Shown one piece after another: positions 13,915 to 25,851 of a DNA stretch of 64,000 nt. Source of the DNA: Linepithema humile (Eukaryota > Arthropoda > Insecta > Hymenoptera > Formicidae); contig NC_090130.1 of NCBI RefSeq assembly GCF_040581485.1, forward strand, positions 27,939,418 through 28,003,417, read 5' to 3'. A program made the translations under genes and the position numbers. Position 1 is the stretch's first letter; the number at the start of each line of letters is the position of its first letter. A model generated the notes under the pieces. It was given only the letters and a program-made list of their open reading frames with translations, was not told the origin of the DNA and ran no database searches.

Positions 13915-16900
13915 ATTGCGGGAGCATAATATGCGTTAAGAAAGTAGTACTCGTATTCTCTAGAAATTTTTCTGTATTGCTGGCACTTTACGTTTATTTT
14001 TTGTTAGACATTTGAATTCTATAATTGGATTAAATTTTTGTAAAAGCTCGAGGTTGTGAATGTTATTCTTTAAATTGTGGTTTGCTGCAGCTCGATTTTT
14101 TCGATAATAATGCTACGTTATTGTATAATCGAAACTCATGGAATTTTTTAATGTTAGCCGAAAGCGCAATCGCGAAATTTATTCTGCATCTTAATTATCT
14201 CGCATTAATTTTCATTTTTCGAAAAATCATTTCTCTTCTGATTATCACTTTATCACGTTTATTTCCCTCGGCTTGGGCGTATGCGCGACCGCGCTTTCAT
14301 TTCCATCTAATTGATGTATCATTCTGGCAGTGACTGCGGATGATTTATAGTTGATATATACGGACTCCTTTTTTTTTTTATAAAGGGCGAAGACGTTGAT
14401 GAAAACGACCTGCCTGCGAGTGCTTCCCGCGAATAATGGCGTCGCTTTTCCTGGAGTAACGAAGCGCTTCGACGCCTAAGATATTGCCGCCGCCTTATTA
14501 AGGAGTAAATTTGACGCGCTTTCTCCGTGATCATTATCGATATAGCCGTTCTATACCGCGCTGTTTTTCAAATCTCCTCTGCCTTAACATTGTTGTATAA
14601 ATAAGAGATCCCGGCAAAAACCATAAATTTCTCGGTTACGCTAAAACTGCCAGCAATATGAATGCTTCATCTCGAAAATTGAAACTTTTTTTGCGATGCG
14701 TAACTCGGCGAATCTCGCTCGAAATAGAAACTTTCCAAATATTCTTCTAATCTTTTGCATAATATAGTAGTTAATAAGAAGCCCGACGAAATTGTATTGT
14801 AACAAGAAATTCGCGAGATGAATAATTTTTTCTATAAAATTTTCATCTTGTCACGGGACTTTTCTTTGCCGTTCAAACTTACAGAATAAAATTCACAATT
14901 CCATGAAAATTCTATGAATCCACCTTCGTGAACAAGTTCGCGAAGATTGTATCTCTTTTCTTTTTATCACTTGTCTGAGGGGCTTCACTCGGAAAGTGTC
15001 TCGCGAAACATTCCACTCTACTTAGCCTCACTTTCATTATTCCAAACGTGCGTAAAAATTACATTGTGGGGGAAGTGTATTAAATTAAAGGGAAGTGAAC
15101 CGCTAAAAGGGCATCCAAGAAGGCGGTGAACGAACCACGTAATCTTGTCAGCTATCTCTTCATCTGGCGTGGTTAATAAAATTCGATTGTGTTTGAACCG
15201 GTGGGTCTCATTCCTCGCGAATGCCGAAGGCAGCCAATAGCTCGGGGAGAGAGCCAACTCCCGTCGCGAAACCGGGTCTTTCCGTCCTTCTCTCTCACTT
15301 TGTGTGCTCGCTCGACGACGCGTCCAATGAAGAATTCCAATTCGACGAATGGCACTTTCAGCGGAATACCGAGAGTCATTAACCGGGCGCTGCCATTCAC
15401 CGTCCTGAATACTCAATGACGTCGCGTCAAAATCCACAAATGTAAGTGGAAAATCGCCGATAGTTCTTAATGGGCGAAGGAACGCTCGGCGCCACTGTCT
15501 CGTTTTTCTTGTTAATTAAGTTTAAAATCTATCATTGTCTTAGATTTAAATATCAATTCACAATTAATAAAATGCAGAAGTAGATACATCGCGTCGAATT
15601 GTGTAACAATGTCCCGAGTAATAAAAATTACTTGAACTTGCGGCTCTTTCGAAATATCGCATGTCGCAACGGTAAGATCGAGAAATATTTTCGGAATATA
15701 CGACATATGGCTGACGATAACACGATGTCGTGGGCGGGATCGCTTTTATGATAAAAACCGAAAAAAGGTCGAATTCAGCAGCAATGGCGGTGGTAGTCAG
15801 CTGCGTGTGTTGACCTCTTGACCATCAGAAAATCGTGGAGTCGGTCATCCGTCGTGTGGGTCCAATTTCGCCGGGGCTATTCCGTTCAGAGGACCGAAAA
15901 CCGTCGACCGGAGTCTCCGTTCTAGTCGTAAATAGCTGACGATCCGGATCCGTGCTCGTTCTCCGCCAGGACAGTCATCTTTAATTCTATCTCTTTCTCT
16001 CCCTCTTTCTCTCTCCTCTCAATGGATATGTGCATTTCCGGTCCTTCGATTTTATTTTCATAAATATGAGCGAAACGCGAAGCTGGAACTATTGTGCAGG
16101 ATCGAAATGGTTCTGAGCCACATCGGGACAAACGAAATGTAGTTCTCTCCATTTCGCGAAATGGGTAATCCGGACACTGGTGGTCTAAAGACACTTTGGT
16201 TCTTTCTTTTATAGGGAAACGTACATAGAATACGAATATTGAAAGTCACGCGTTTTTCTTATCATCATAAATTTCTCGAGACTACATTTTTTCCGAGAGG
16301 AGTTTAATTAAATTTTTTTTTTTTTTGAAATTTTTTATAAAATATTATACAACTGCGTACTCTGTAGTTAAAAAAAAAAATAGTCGGACTTTTTCCTATA
16401 ACATTTGAAAAGCGTCAGAGTAAAGGGGCAATATTTGCGTCGCGGCATGTAAAAATAAACGCAATGCGAAAAGTTATTAGACTTTATCAGGCGAGCACCG
16501 TCTATTTCTACCAAGTGGAATGCACCATTTCCATAAAAACTGCACGAAGTACTTGTCATTATATCGGAGTGGCTCGTTATCGTGAATACTCGGTGACCCG
16601 AATGCACAAGCGCCGGGTAGCAGACCGATATTTAATTTCTTCCTTTTTGGCCGATAAATCCGATCTCAACTCAGATTGTAGACGACGAATTAATAATATT
16701 CGGATTTCTCCCGTGGAGACTACAGCGAGAAATGTCACCCGATCTGCACGAACACCTGAAAGACGCTGGAAAAAGAGAGGAGCAAAGTACAAGAAATTGC
16801 AGTCGCCGGAATTATATGACACGGCTGTCGATTCACGGACAGGCGCTTGCAAATGCTTTTCATACGACTCTCTTTCGCGTAATCCATTAACCGACCTTTT

Positions 16901-18695
16901 ATCATGAATAATTGATGCTTTCAATAATACATTCGTAACAATGAAAATTTTAGAATAAGTTTCATCCGGATAATCCAGATCCTGTCATACGCTCGTAACG
17001 CACACGCTCGCTATTAAAGCAAATTAATGTTTCATACCGAATGTTACGTTCGTATTGGGCTTTCAGCAATATGCGCTTTTCTGCCAGTTTTGCAACGATC
17101 GCATGTTTTCGATGCCGCCACTGTAATACGTTAAAAAGTCGTAGTTTAGTCTAGTCGATTTTACAGGCACATATTTTTATTTAATAAAAAAAAAATTACA
17201 TACATGAAATGATTGACAATAACATTAAATATTTTGTAATCTTGTAATTTATGTTTATTTTTTTATTATATATTTTACAAAAAATTGCAAAAGGAAGAAT
17301 ATTTTGCTATAATTCACGCATGTAAATATGATGAACACGACAGGAAAAATATTCATGTGTAGATCTTTTCGTAAGAAATACGAAGTTTGTACAAAACATA
17401 ATTAAAACAAGTAGAATATCAATATTATATTCTCTCGTGAAACAAGGAAGCAGCCTCAAGCAACTCGTTGGTTCTCTCATTATCTCCTTATCCGATATCG
17501 CGATTAATGGATATATGAGACTCTTCCGCACGGGTTGTAGTTGCATCGATTTAAATATGAAAATGAAAGCATTGCAGATATTTAACGTGCATATAGTTTG
17601 AACATGGAAAGTAATACATAATAATAATATACAATTTATGCATCACATATAATCGTATAGAATGCACGCAAATCCTATTTCATTTAAGATGATTTATTAC
17701 CTCAATTTAAAAAGGTACTCCTTTATAATATAGTATATGAAAATATCTCTGTAATGAAAAAAAGTGCGTATGAAAGTATTAAAGTATGAGAAATATTAGG
17801 CGTTTCAGACAATTACATTTTCGCGAAGAAAGCAGCGATATACTGTAGTGTGTTTACTATATTATTTTACATACTTTCTGGAACACACACATCCGGCGTG
17901 GTAATTCAATATATTAACGTAAACACGGAGCCATGCGGAGAATTCCGTACGCTTGTATGTTCGGGATTTTGTACGTTTGCCAGAGACAAAGCCCGCAAAA
18001 TAGAGAGGCAGACAAAGGTAGTAGCTGAGCTAATATCAAGTTCATTGTACACAGAATATTAGGTAATTGGCAAATTTGGTGAGCAAAGAGAGAATGACAT
18101 TTCTTAGCAAGAGAACAGAAATATCATACCGTTTCAACGATAATTCTGATTTCGAAAATAGTTGGAAATTATCTAAAACTTTTGTTACGTACGAAAGATA
18201 CAAACTTCATTTTTCGCGAGATCGGAAGAAGTCACGCGAGCAATTGTTCCATTTCTCTTTCGGACGACAGACTCGAATCGTCATCAGTATCTTCTTTCAC
18301 TCAATTCGTAATTGCCGCTTGAGCGGAGCGAAAGCTCTTTTCGGCTCGCTCGCAAGAGTTTGCGGCGGATAATTCCCGCGCGCAGGAATTTCGTAATCTA
18401 CACCAAGAGGGATGCCGGGGATTCGCGGTGCCGCTAATGAAAGTGGATGAAAGCAGAAAGGAGAGCGATCTCCTTTCCCTCTCGCTCTCTCTGTTTTCTT
18501 CTCCCTCTTTCTCTTTCCGCCTTTCACTCTCCGGCCGTTACCCTCGTACATACGACGTAAGAAAGACAGCGGGGGGGAGGCTGGCGAGAGGGCGGCGCTG
18601 TGAAGGGCCCCGGGAGAAAGGCAGCCGCTTCTGAAAGCGACGGCGAAGCGAAATAGACGAGAGGCAGGATAAGGGTTGCGCTGAGAAACGCCGGC

Positions 18696-18724
18696 GAGAG
18701 AGAGAGAGAAAGAGAGAGAGAGAG
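18696..18724. repeat. (GA)n microsatellite
   Basis: A GA tract with one interruption, inside the GC-rich island. Confidence 0.85.
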
Positions 18725-19036
18725 GACTGAGAAGGCCGGCGAGGGTGGCGGCGTCGTGACGCAGGTAAAAAGACGAGGGCAGGGGTAGAGGTGGAAAAGG
18801 CGAGCGTTTAATTTGAATCGCCTCTTTGTCCGCTCCGCAGAATTTAACCGTGTCCCGCGCCCGTAATTCAACGATAAGGCGTTTCCGCCTAGGAAGAGCG
18901 GTGGAAGGCAGAGGGCGAGCGGGAAACGAACGAGGAGGCAACGAGCCGGGCTCGCCCAATCTCGCGCGAATCGTAAGCAAGCGAAAGCCTCGAACGACTA
19001 TTGGCACTCGGTATCGTAAATTCCCGTTTCTCTTTC

Positions 19037-19056
19037 CGCGCGCGCGCGCGCGCGCG
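19037..19056. repeat. (CG)10 tract
   Basis: Twenty bases of uninterrupted CG alternation, a Z-DNA-prone sequence. Confidence 0.9.
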
Positions 19057-19086
19057 AGTTCTTATTCTAACTTATCACGAGGACCG

Positions 19087-19104
19087 CCGGTTCGAGAACC
19101 GGCA
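19087..19104. other. 18-bp inverted repeat
   Basis: GCCGGTTC and GAACCGGC flank GA in the large GC-rich island. It superficially resembles a tRNA B box, but no tRNA arms surround it. Confidence 0.25.
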
Positions 19105-20040
19105 CCCATTTCCATCCCAGCCAGAGCCGTCTTTTATTTCATCCTTTCGCCGGCTTTCCTTTTCCTCTCCTGTGTGTTTCCAAGAGACACAATTTTCCTC
19201 GGCGGACCTTTCGTCTCGAGTGGCAAACGAGAACGACAACGGCGCGGACGAGAACGGCACTTCCCCTTCAACGAACGTCGGTATCACCGTTTCGCTTTTT
19301 ATTAGTAGGGAACGTCGTTATTATCTCCGACCTTTCTTCGCGCTCACTTCGACAGCTTCGTCGACTTTTTTCGCCCCCCCCCCCCCTCTCTCTCGTGCTT
19401 GTCGGCAAAGAGTGGAAGGTGAAAAAGTGGAAAAGAGACTAGCGTTTATCCACCGCGACCGTCTCCCGTTCATCCCGCACATCGAGCTTTCCCGCCGATC
19501 GAGATCTTCGCTGATCGAGGAAACCACTCGCAGCCAATCGCTTCGAGATGAAGATCGGCCTTACTGCATGACTAACTTCTCTGCTCTCGAGGGGTACCGA
19601 GATGGGCACGAGATAACTCGGAAGGAATAATTGGATCACATTCCGCGGGGGGGAGATGAATCCACGGGGGATTCTGTCAGATCGAAGGACATCGTTTATC
19701 AGCGTAAATAGCTGCAACGATCCTGGTAAATCTCGAAGAAGTCCGCAATAATCGCTCTTCTCGAAAGTCACCCACTTCCTTCAATTCAATGTAAAAAAGA
19801 TTACAGCTGTTGAGAGTGGATTTTTGCAGACATCATGATTGAAAGAAAGAAAAGAAATCGCTCAATGAATTTAAGCTCTTTTTCTTTATTAAAAAAAATC
19901 AATCAGCAGAAATTGCTTCGTCGAGAAATTCAAGTCGACCGGAATAGTTTTATATACGCGAGATGATACATGTTAAACAATTTCGAAAGGATACAACAAA
20001 TTTTGTGTTTCGAAAGAGATTTTGTGAAAAGATGGATGAT

Positions 20041-20070
20041 GAGAAAGAGAAAGAGAGAGAAAGAGAGAGA
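20041..20070. repeat. (GAAA)/(GA)n tract
   Basis: An imperfect purine repeat in an otherwise plain region. Confidence 0.7.
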
Positions 20071-21084
20071 ACGATATTCATCTGACTCAAAACCACGCAA
20101 ATGTATAATTCCGATACATTTGCAGATAAATCTGATTGACAGTGCGTAAATAAATTTTGTGCTTTCTCCGAGTTTGCGAGCAACGCGACGGAGGGCGTCT
20201 ATTCAACCTCAGCTCAGCTCATCGACAAGCCAGCCAGCCGAGACAATAAATAACTCTCAAGGGTGCATGCATAGTCGTGCGCGTAGACGTGACCATTAAG
20301 CCAACTCCGGATCTAATTTAAATCGGATCTGTCAGGACGCGCTCGCGCGCGCGTGCGGGTTTAAACTTCCACATCGGCAAGTTCGGCCGCAGTCGATCGA
20401 AACGACGAGACCTCCCAATCCGATCGCGAGAGGCTGGGGTAATAAATAACTAGCACGGCTTTTGGAAAAGCCGCAACCGGGAAAGCGCGCGTTTTCGCCG
20501 AGGATTGAATGCGACGCGCGATTTCCAATGTTTGCTGGATTCACGACGATGATAGATTTTCATGATAGATTTGAACGTGGAAACAGTCTTACTTTTCTTT
20601 TCTCCGCAAATTTTGATATCTAATTCGATTCCTGATGACGATTTTACTGCGGAAAATGTACGAAAATCTACGATAATGGCATATACAATTAGTTTGAAAG
20701 ACGACGAATTGAAAACAAAGCGCGTTTTAAGTAGATTTATCGTTCACAAAATCTCTCATAAAATTATTCAGCTCGCGAAAATGATAAAAGATTCTTCGAT
20801 ATCGTCTCTGATTCTTCATGCTAAACGAAAAACCCGTAGAAGAGAAAAGTCACGACCCATTAGACCTTCATCCTTCGAAGGATTCGCGCGTTTCTTGCTG
20901 TTCGCATTGAAAAAGTCCCCGTTCCCGTCCCTCGGGCGCTCGTCCTTTTAAAGCCTAGAGGGTAGGCGAGAGAAAGAGAGCCTTCGATATGGCATTAACG
21001 TGTACCCGCCTCATTTAGGTACGCGCGCACGTTCGCGTAAACTCCTCGATTCTCGATAACGAATTTTTCTCAGAGACGCGGAAA

Positions 21085-21260
21085 TGCTTTTCAGAGTTTT
21101 CTTCGGCTTCGCTCCTCCCTCCATCCTCCCTTCTTCTTTCTTTTCCTTCCTCTCTCCCTTCTCGTTTTACGTTCGTTCTTTCGTCGATCGCCTTTTCTCA
21201 TTTTCCCACTCGATTCGCTTCTTCTCTCTCGTTTCCCATACAGCTGTTTCCTCGAAGACT
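21085..21260. repeat. Pyrimidine-rich stretch
   Basis: About 175 bases that are mostly C/T on the plus strand. The overlapping Phe/Ser/Leu-rich frame is compositional. Confidence 0.5.
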
Positions 21261-23277
21261 TTTCGCGACTGTCGAGAGAGACGGCAAGCGCGAGGTAGTC
21301 GCGAGGCTGAAACGCTCGTCGTCGCCGCGGCTCAACCTTCCCTCTCGCAGTCGGCGAAACTTTCGAGAGTCACCCCAGTCGTGCAGGCAACGGCGGCGAA
21401 ATTCTCCCGGCAACAATAAGAGCGATTATCTCGAGCGGCTGCTTTTCTCAGCGCGTATCTTCGACGTTCCAGCATATGGCGGTGCGTGTCATCGCGATGA
21501 GACACTTCGACTTGTATGCACTCGAGTGAATCTCCCCGCCGGGTGTTACTTCGACGAAATGTCGAAACTTAAATCATACATTCTACATCTCTCTGCAAAA
21601 TATGAGAGGGAAACTTTACAAGCGGACGGATTGCTTAAGAAAATTTTGAATTAATTTTATACTGCCTTGTCGAAAAATTTCGAACACAATTTTCAAAGTT
21701 GTCCGTTTGTTATTTTCCAGATTTGACTTTTCTCCGAAGTGAAATATTGAAAATGAGAATTTTCAAAAAACATTATTGGCGCAAACCAAGTAAAATCAAT
21801 GCTCGACTCTTTTTGCTCGTCCATTTTCACTTCACGAATATCTCTATAATAGCGAATGTCTTCAGACAATGATCTTGCGACAATGCTCCGGTAAAATAGC
21901 ATTGTTTTAGAGATCAAAAACAAGCTTTTTACTCCGATACGATTCTGCCCTTTGTTCTAAGGACCATCGCCAGTGAGTAGGAAATTTTTGTCGGAGACAT
22001 CATGTTCCGTGAATCCACGACGAAATGTTCAGCTTCACCGAAATCTCGTTATTGTCCTCCCGTCAAGCTGCACGCACGCGCTATTTTTTTCATTTATTTA
22101 CAGACTCGTGCGCGGATTTCGTAATTGGCGGAATTTCGCGGGAATTTGTTCGTCGCCTCGTTGGGACGGCGCTTTTTTCTCGTTATCGGTGCGATTTCGC
22201 AATTTTATCGGGTGCAGCGAGCGGAATATAAAATAAAAGGGCTAAAAGGGACGGCGGCACCGGCGATCATCGAGCGAAAAACGCGAACGCGAGTAAACAA
22301 CGCTAACGCGATAAAGCGATATAAATAAAGCAAGCGCGCGCTGTACGAATCGCCAAAGGTAAGAGTTCCTGCTGGAAAATTTAAAACGCTGCGCGATCTC
22401 AGCGACGCGCAGAATTTTCCAGTGAGCCGATCTCTGAAATTTGCCACGCATATTTCGCTCACGTGAGCGTCTGTGTGTGAAGCGAAAACATCTTGACTTT
22501 TATTCAAGCCGTGCTTTTATCGTCTCATTTTTCGACGAGACACCACATTCGCTGTCGCGCGCAAGGCTGCCTTCAGGTATCCATATGAAATTTTTCATCG
22601 AAGATTTATATCGCTCGCCTGGTTGTTCGACTTCTCATTTTCTTTTAACATTGAAAGCACATTGTGCAACGTTTTTTCCGCACTGTGCGTCCATCGCGAA
22701 TTAAATGTAACAGTAATTAAATCAAGCCTTGTATTGCTTTCAACTTATCCACACTATGCAATTATGATTACAAATTTCTATCAAGCTAAATTTTAATTAA
22801 ATACAATAATAAAATTAAGCATTTAATTTTTAATATGGCAGCATAAATGTCGATTTTTCGATATTTTTCTCTACTTTCATGCGATTTGAAGAATATTTGG
22901 CTGCTGAAATATCCTGCACAATAGACACGCGTTTTATTTGAGGCTACTTTGACGTATTCGAAGTTCGCCAAAATCGGGAAGCGACAGTCGCGAATGTTTC
23001 CTCGTCACAGCCTAGCTGAACTGCACTCCGACATTTCTCTTTACACGAGACGCTCGCTCCGTTTCCCCGCCTCGTCGCCAATACATACGTGTTCTGATAT
23101 CCGACACGCAGTCGTATCTCGCGAGCGATCTTTTGTACATTCTCATCCGACGGGCGAAAATATAATTTCCTGGTGGCACCGGAACATGTCAACGTATCTC
23201 ACGCACCGAGCACGACGTGGAGAGGGCGAAAACCCAATGGTTGGCTGACAGTAAAATTTGCTTCCCCGAAGGTCCGA

Positions 23278-23280
<3 letters not shown>

Positions 23281-23323
<43 letters not shown>

Positions 23324-23326
23324 GCG
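23281..23326. repeat. (CA)14(CG)9 compound repeat
   Basis: Forty-six bases of unbroken alternating pyrimidine-purine sequence, CA then CG. Confidence 0.95.
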
Positions 23327-24370
23327 TACGACTTGTTTTTCGCATACCTACTTTGCGGAGTATATTATGTTCGGTAGAATCGCCACGGCGTTACACGACG
23401 TCGACATTCTTGGTGGGAATTCGCGCTAAATTGCCTCTCGCGAGGGAATGCGGAAAAAAACCGACGACCGAAAAACACCTTTGACGAAATTCTCGTATAT
23501 TGATTGCCTCGTCGACGATTCGTGACGTTTCTTATCTCGCGCTCGCGAATTCTCCGAGTGTTCAGAATTGACAAAATTTTATAAAATTTTTTATGTTATT
23601 TATATCCGCCGATTCTTAGCAAACAAAGTTAATTGTCAATAGTATGACATTTCCATTTATATTTAAGATATTTGCAGGTTTCCGAAATAAATAATTGAAA
23701 AAAGTAGCTATGAAATTGTACAATGTATTTTGTAGACTTTGTATGGCAACTTCGAGAATAGATGCTCGAAATGAGTGAACATGAATTTGACTCGGAATAA
23801 TTTCCAGGATTTCTAACTCTCGGGCTCATCCATGTAGAATTAATGTAGAATTTTTAATTTCGAACTACTCCGGAAATTAGATTCCAAAGTTATGACATGG
23901 AGAATCGCTTTGATACTCTATATAATCTTACAACTCATTTCATGATGAAGTATTTTGCGAAAAAGTCAGTTTTTCATTTTCTCGACCCTTGATCCTCGGT
24001 CTTGATCTGATGACATTGCCGCGGAGAAATTTTAACTCGGGATTTCATCCGCTTGCTGATCCGCGCGAAACGACACGATTGCAATTACACGAGTCACACG
24101 TCTGCCCCGAAGGAACGGGAGAAATTATAATTAACACACACGGTCCCTACATTTGAAGTTTGAGCAGTACCGTGCTTCGTCTTCGTTATTTCGACGAATG
24201 TGAAAAGCTTTAACAAGCTCTCGCTCCGGCTTCTACTCGCGACGAGCACGTTCCCCCGCACTTTATCGATATATCACCCTGTAATCTCCTCCGGGTAAGA
24301 CGTTGAACGAAAAATTAATTTCTCTTATATTGGGAATCGTGCTGTTGAAACGTAATTTCACACAAATATA

Positions 24371-24372
<2 letters not shown>

Positions 24373-24410
<38 letters not shown>
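24373..24410. repeat. (AT)19 microsatellite
   Basis: An uninterrupted AT dinucleotide repeat, followed by GTATAT. Confidence 0.95.
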
Positions 24411-24416
<6 letters not shown>

Positions 24417-25600
24417 CGGTATCGTATAAGAAAACATAAGAGTTAATTCAAATAACAATCCTGTAAAAACATAATTTTTCGTCATACCGGTTTTTTGTTT
24501 GATTTTGAAAATTTATTTTTCTCACACAGTCTAATATTTGAGTAGAAAATAGAGATTAAAAAAATTTTTAGATAAATATTTTTTTAAGGTGGAAACTTTT
24601 GACATAAAATAAAAAGATACTAGAATTAAAAACTTCGAAAGTAATATTTGTAATTAATAAAGTAAGAAATTTTAATCGTGAAGATAATCAAAAGAAATAT
24701 TTTTGTTTGATGGACATTAACACAGGTAGACCGCAAACGCATACGTATTTGTATGATGATTGAGAATTTCTGATCATTCGGAATTGCGATGGCGCGAGAA
24801 TTCATCTTCGATATTTCTTGGCAACAAATAAGAGAAATGTAATCTTTACACGCAGAGGGGACTCTGTTTCCGTTCGATTCTCTGGAAAGGATAATCTTCT
24901 CAACCACGCAGTACGCTCGGATTGAAGTCACGCTATACTGTATGTTCTCTCTCGCTGCGGAAGGATCAATGATCTTCACTCGCGTGAGAGCAGCCGTCCT
25001 GGCGTGAGAATGAAAGGACTCGTCAGAGCTAAAGAAGCTATCGTGCGGCAAATCGGAAACTCGCGATCAACGATGCGCGATTCTCACGCCAAAGTATCGG
25101 AAACGTGTCCATTTTCTACGGATTTCCTCGCCGCCGACGTTTCTCGTACGCCGCTCACGACCTTCGAGTTCTCCTCCTTCTGCGAGACCTGCATTTTTTA
25201 TTACTATCATGCGGAAAATAAAAGTGTAAAGACACGTGTAAGTCCACTTGAGTTCTGCTGCCTGTGCGCGCAAAAAGTTTCTTCGCGGAATTATTCGTTA
25301 ATTCGCGCAAAATATGATAGACCGAGTCGCAAGAAGAGTCAGATTGGCAATTAAAAGTTCTATTTCTCGGAAAATCCACTTTTGGTTTCGATATTTGAGT
25401 GACACTACAATGTATAGATATTAATGAACGAGTCAATTATATATTAAAGTGAAGAATAGAAAAGAAGCCTTGTGCAAGCTGCAATCTCTTCATATATTAT
25501 GCAAAAGCTACTTTATTTATGTATAATTATGTAAGAATATATATATAGAATCGTAAGACGGATTAAATATTGATAGAAAGTCGAAATAATTATGAAAGTA

Positions 25601-25680
25601 GCAGCGCAGTCGTGAGGTAACAGCCTGAGTGCTAAAAGTGAGACCGAAGGATCTCGAATTTAAATCTCGGTCGGCTCTGT
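25601..25680 (+). pseudogene. Decayed tRNA-like sequence (tRNA relic or tRNA-derived SINE head)
   Basis: AGGTAACAGCCTG (from 25615) resembles a Pol III A box. About 40 bases on, AATTTAAATCTCGG occupies the B-box position. Against the common tRNA form GGTTCGAATCCCGG it differs at five places, all C-to-T or G-to-A transitions. The T-arm partly folds: TCGAA (25654-25658) pairs imperfectly with CTCGG (25666-25670) around a 7-base loop. The acceptor stem is poor, so this is not a working tRNA. Flanking AAGTGAGACCGAAGGATCTCG and the following GGTCGGCTCTG look like tRNA-derived SINE heads. No second copy is in the window, so relic tRNA and SINE cannot be separated. Confidence 0.35.
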
Positions 25681-25721
25681 TAATTTTTTCCGCTTACAAT
25701 TGTGTATAATTAGAGCTCTGC

Positions 25722-25728
<7 letters not shown>

Positions 25729-25773
<45 letters not shown>
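25729..25773. repeat. (TC)22 microsatellite
   Basis: A long CT tract about 50 bp after the tRNA-like relic. It faces an (AG)10 tract about 60 bp downstream. Confidence 0.95.
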
Positions 25774-25779
<6 letters not shown>

Positions 25780-25831
25780 TGCTTTTTGTTATACTTGCAA
25801 TTGTTCACGTGCGGGATGGAAACCGGAAAGT

Positions 25832-25851
25832 AGAGAGAGAGAGAGAGAGAG
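25832..25851. repeat. (AG)10 microsatellite
   Basis: It is complementary in sense to the (TC)22 tract upstream, so the pair can form a stem around ~60 bp. Confidence 0.95.

Larger units (their letters stand above)
9831..18289. other. Non-coding with microsatellites
   Basis: A TATAAAAG occurs at 10010-10017 without a supported exon after it. Open frames up to 179 codons (minus, 10181-10720) and 163 codons (plus, 10733-11224) show no domain and lack splice-site support. Confidence 0.5.
18290..19640. other. GC-rich, purine/pyrimidine-skewed island
   Basis: About 1.3 kb is strikingly CpG-rich. One part is polypyrimidine then polypurine (18460-18730), with a (GA)n tract at 18696-18724; it also has (CG)10 at 19037-19056 and a C13 run at 19374-19386. 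The longest open frame of the window (236 codons, minus strand, 18297-19007) and a 209-codon plus frame (19001-19630) fall here. Both are low-complexity Arg/Ser/Pro/Leu-rich translations with competing frames on the opposite strand, as expected from composition. A promoter or CpG island is possible; no supported exon was found. Confidence 0.35.
19641..25600. other. Non-coding with microsatellites
   Basis: Good isolated donors occur (GTGAGT at 21974, GTAAGA at 22352) but no paired acceptor gives a believable exon. Nothing else was recognised. Confidence 0.5.

Noticed and set aside
15189..15444. Plus-strand frame near a GTAAGT at ~15441
   Set aside because: The open frame ends before the donor, and the other frames also have stops, so no coding exon can use it.
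18297..19007. 236-codon minus-strand open frame
   Set aside because: It is the longest frame here but consists of Pro/Ser/Arg/Leu-rich low-complexity sequence in a skewed GC-rich island. Long frames overlap on the opposite strand and there is no domain.
19087..19104. GGTTCGAGAACC resembling a tRNA B box
   Set aside because: It is part of a perfect inverted repeat with no A box or acceptor stem around it.
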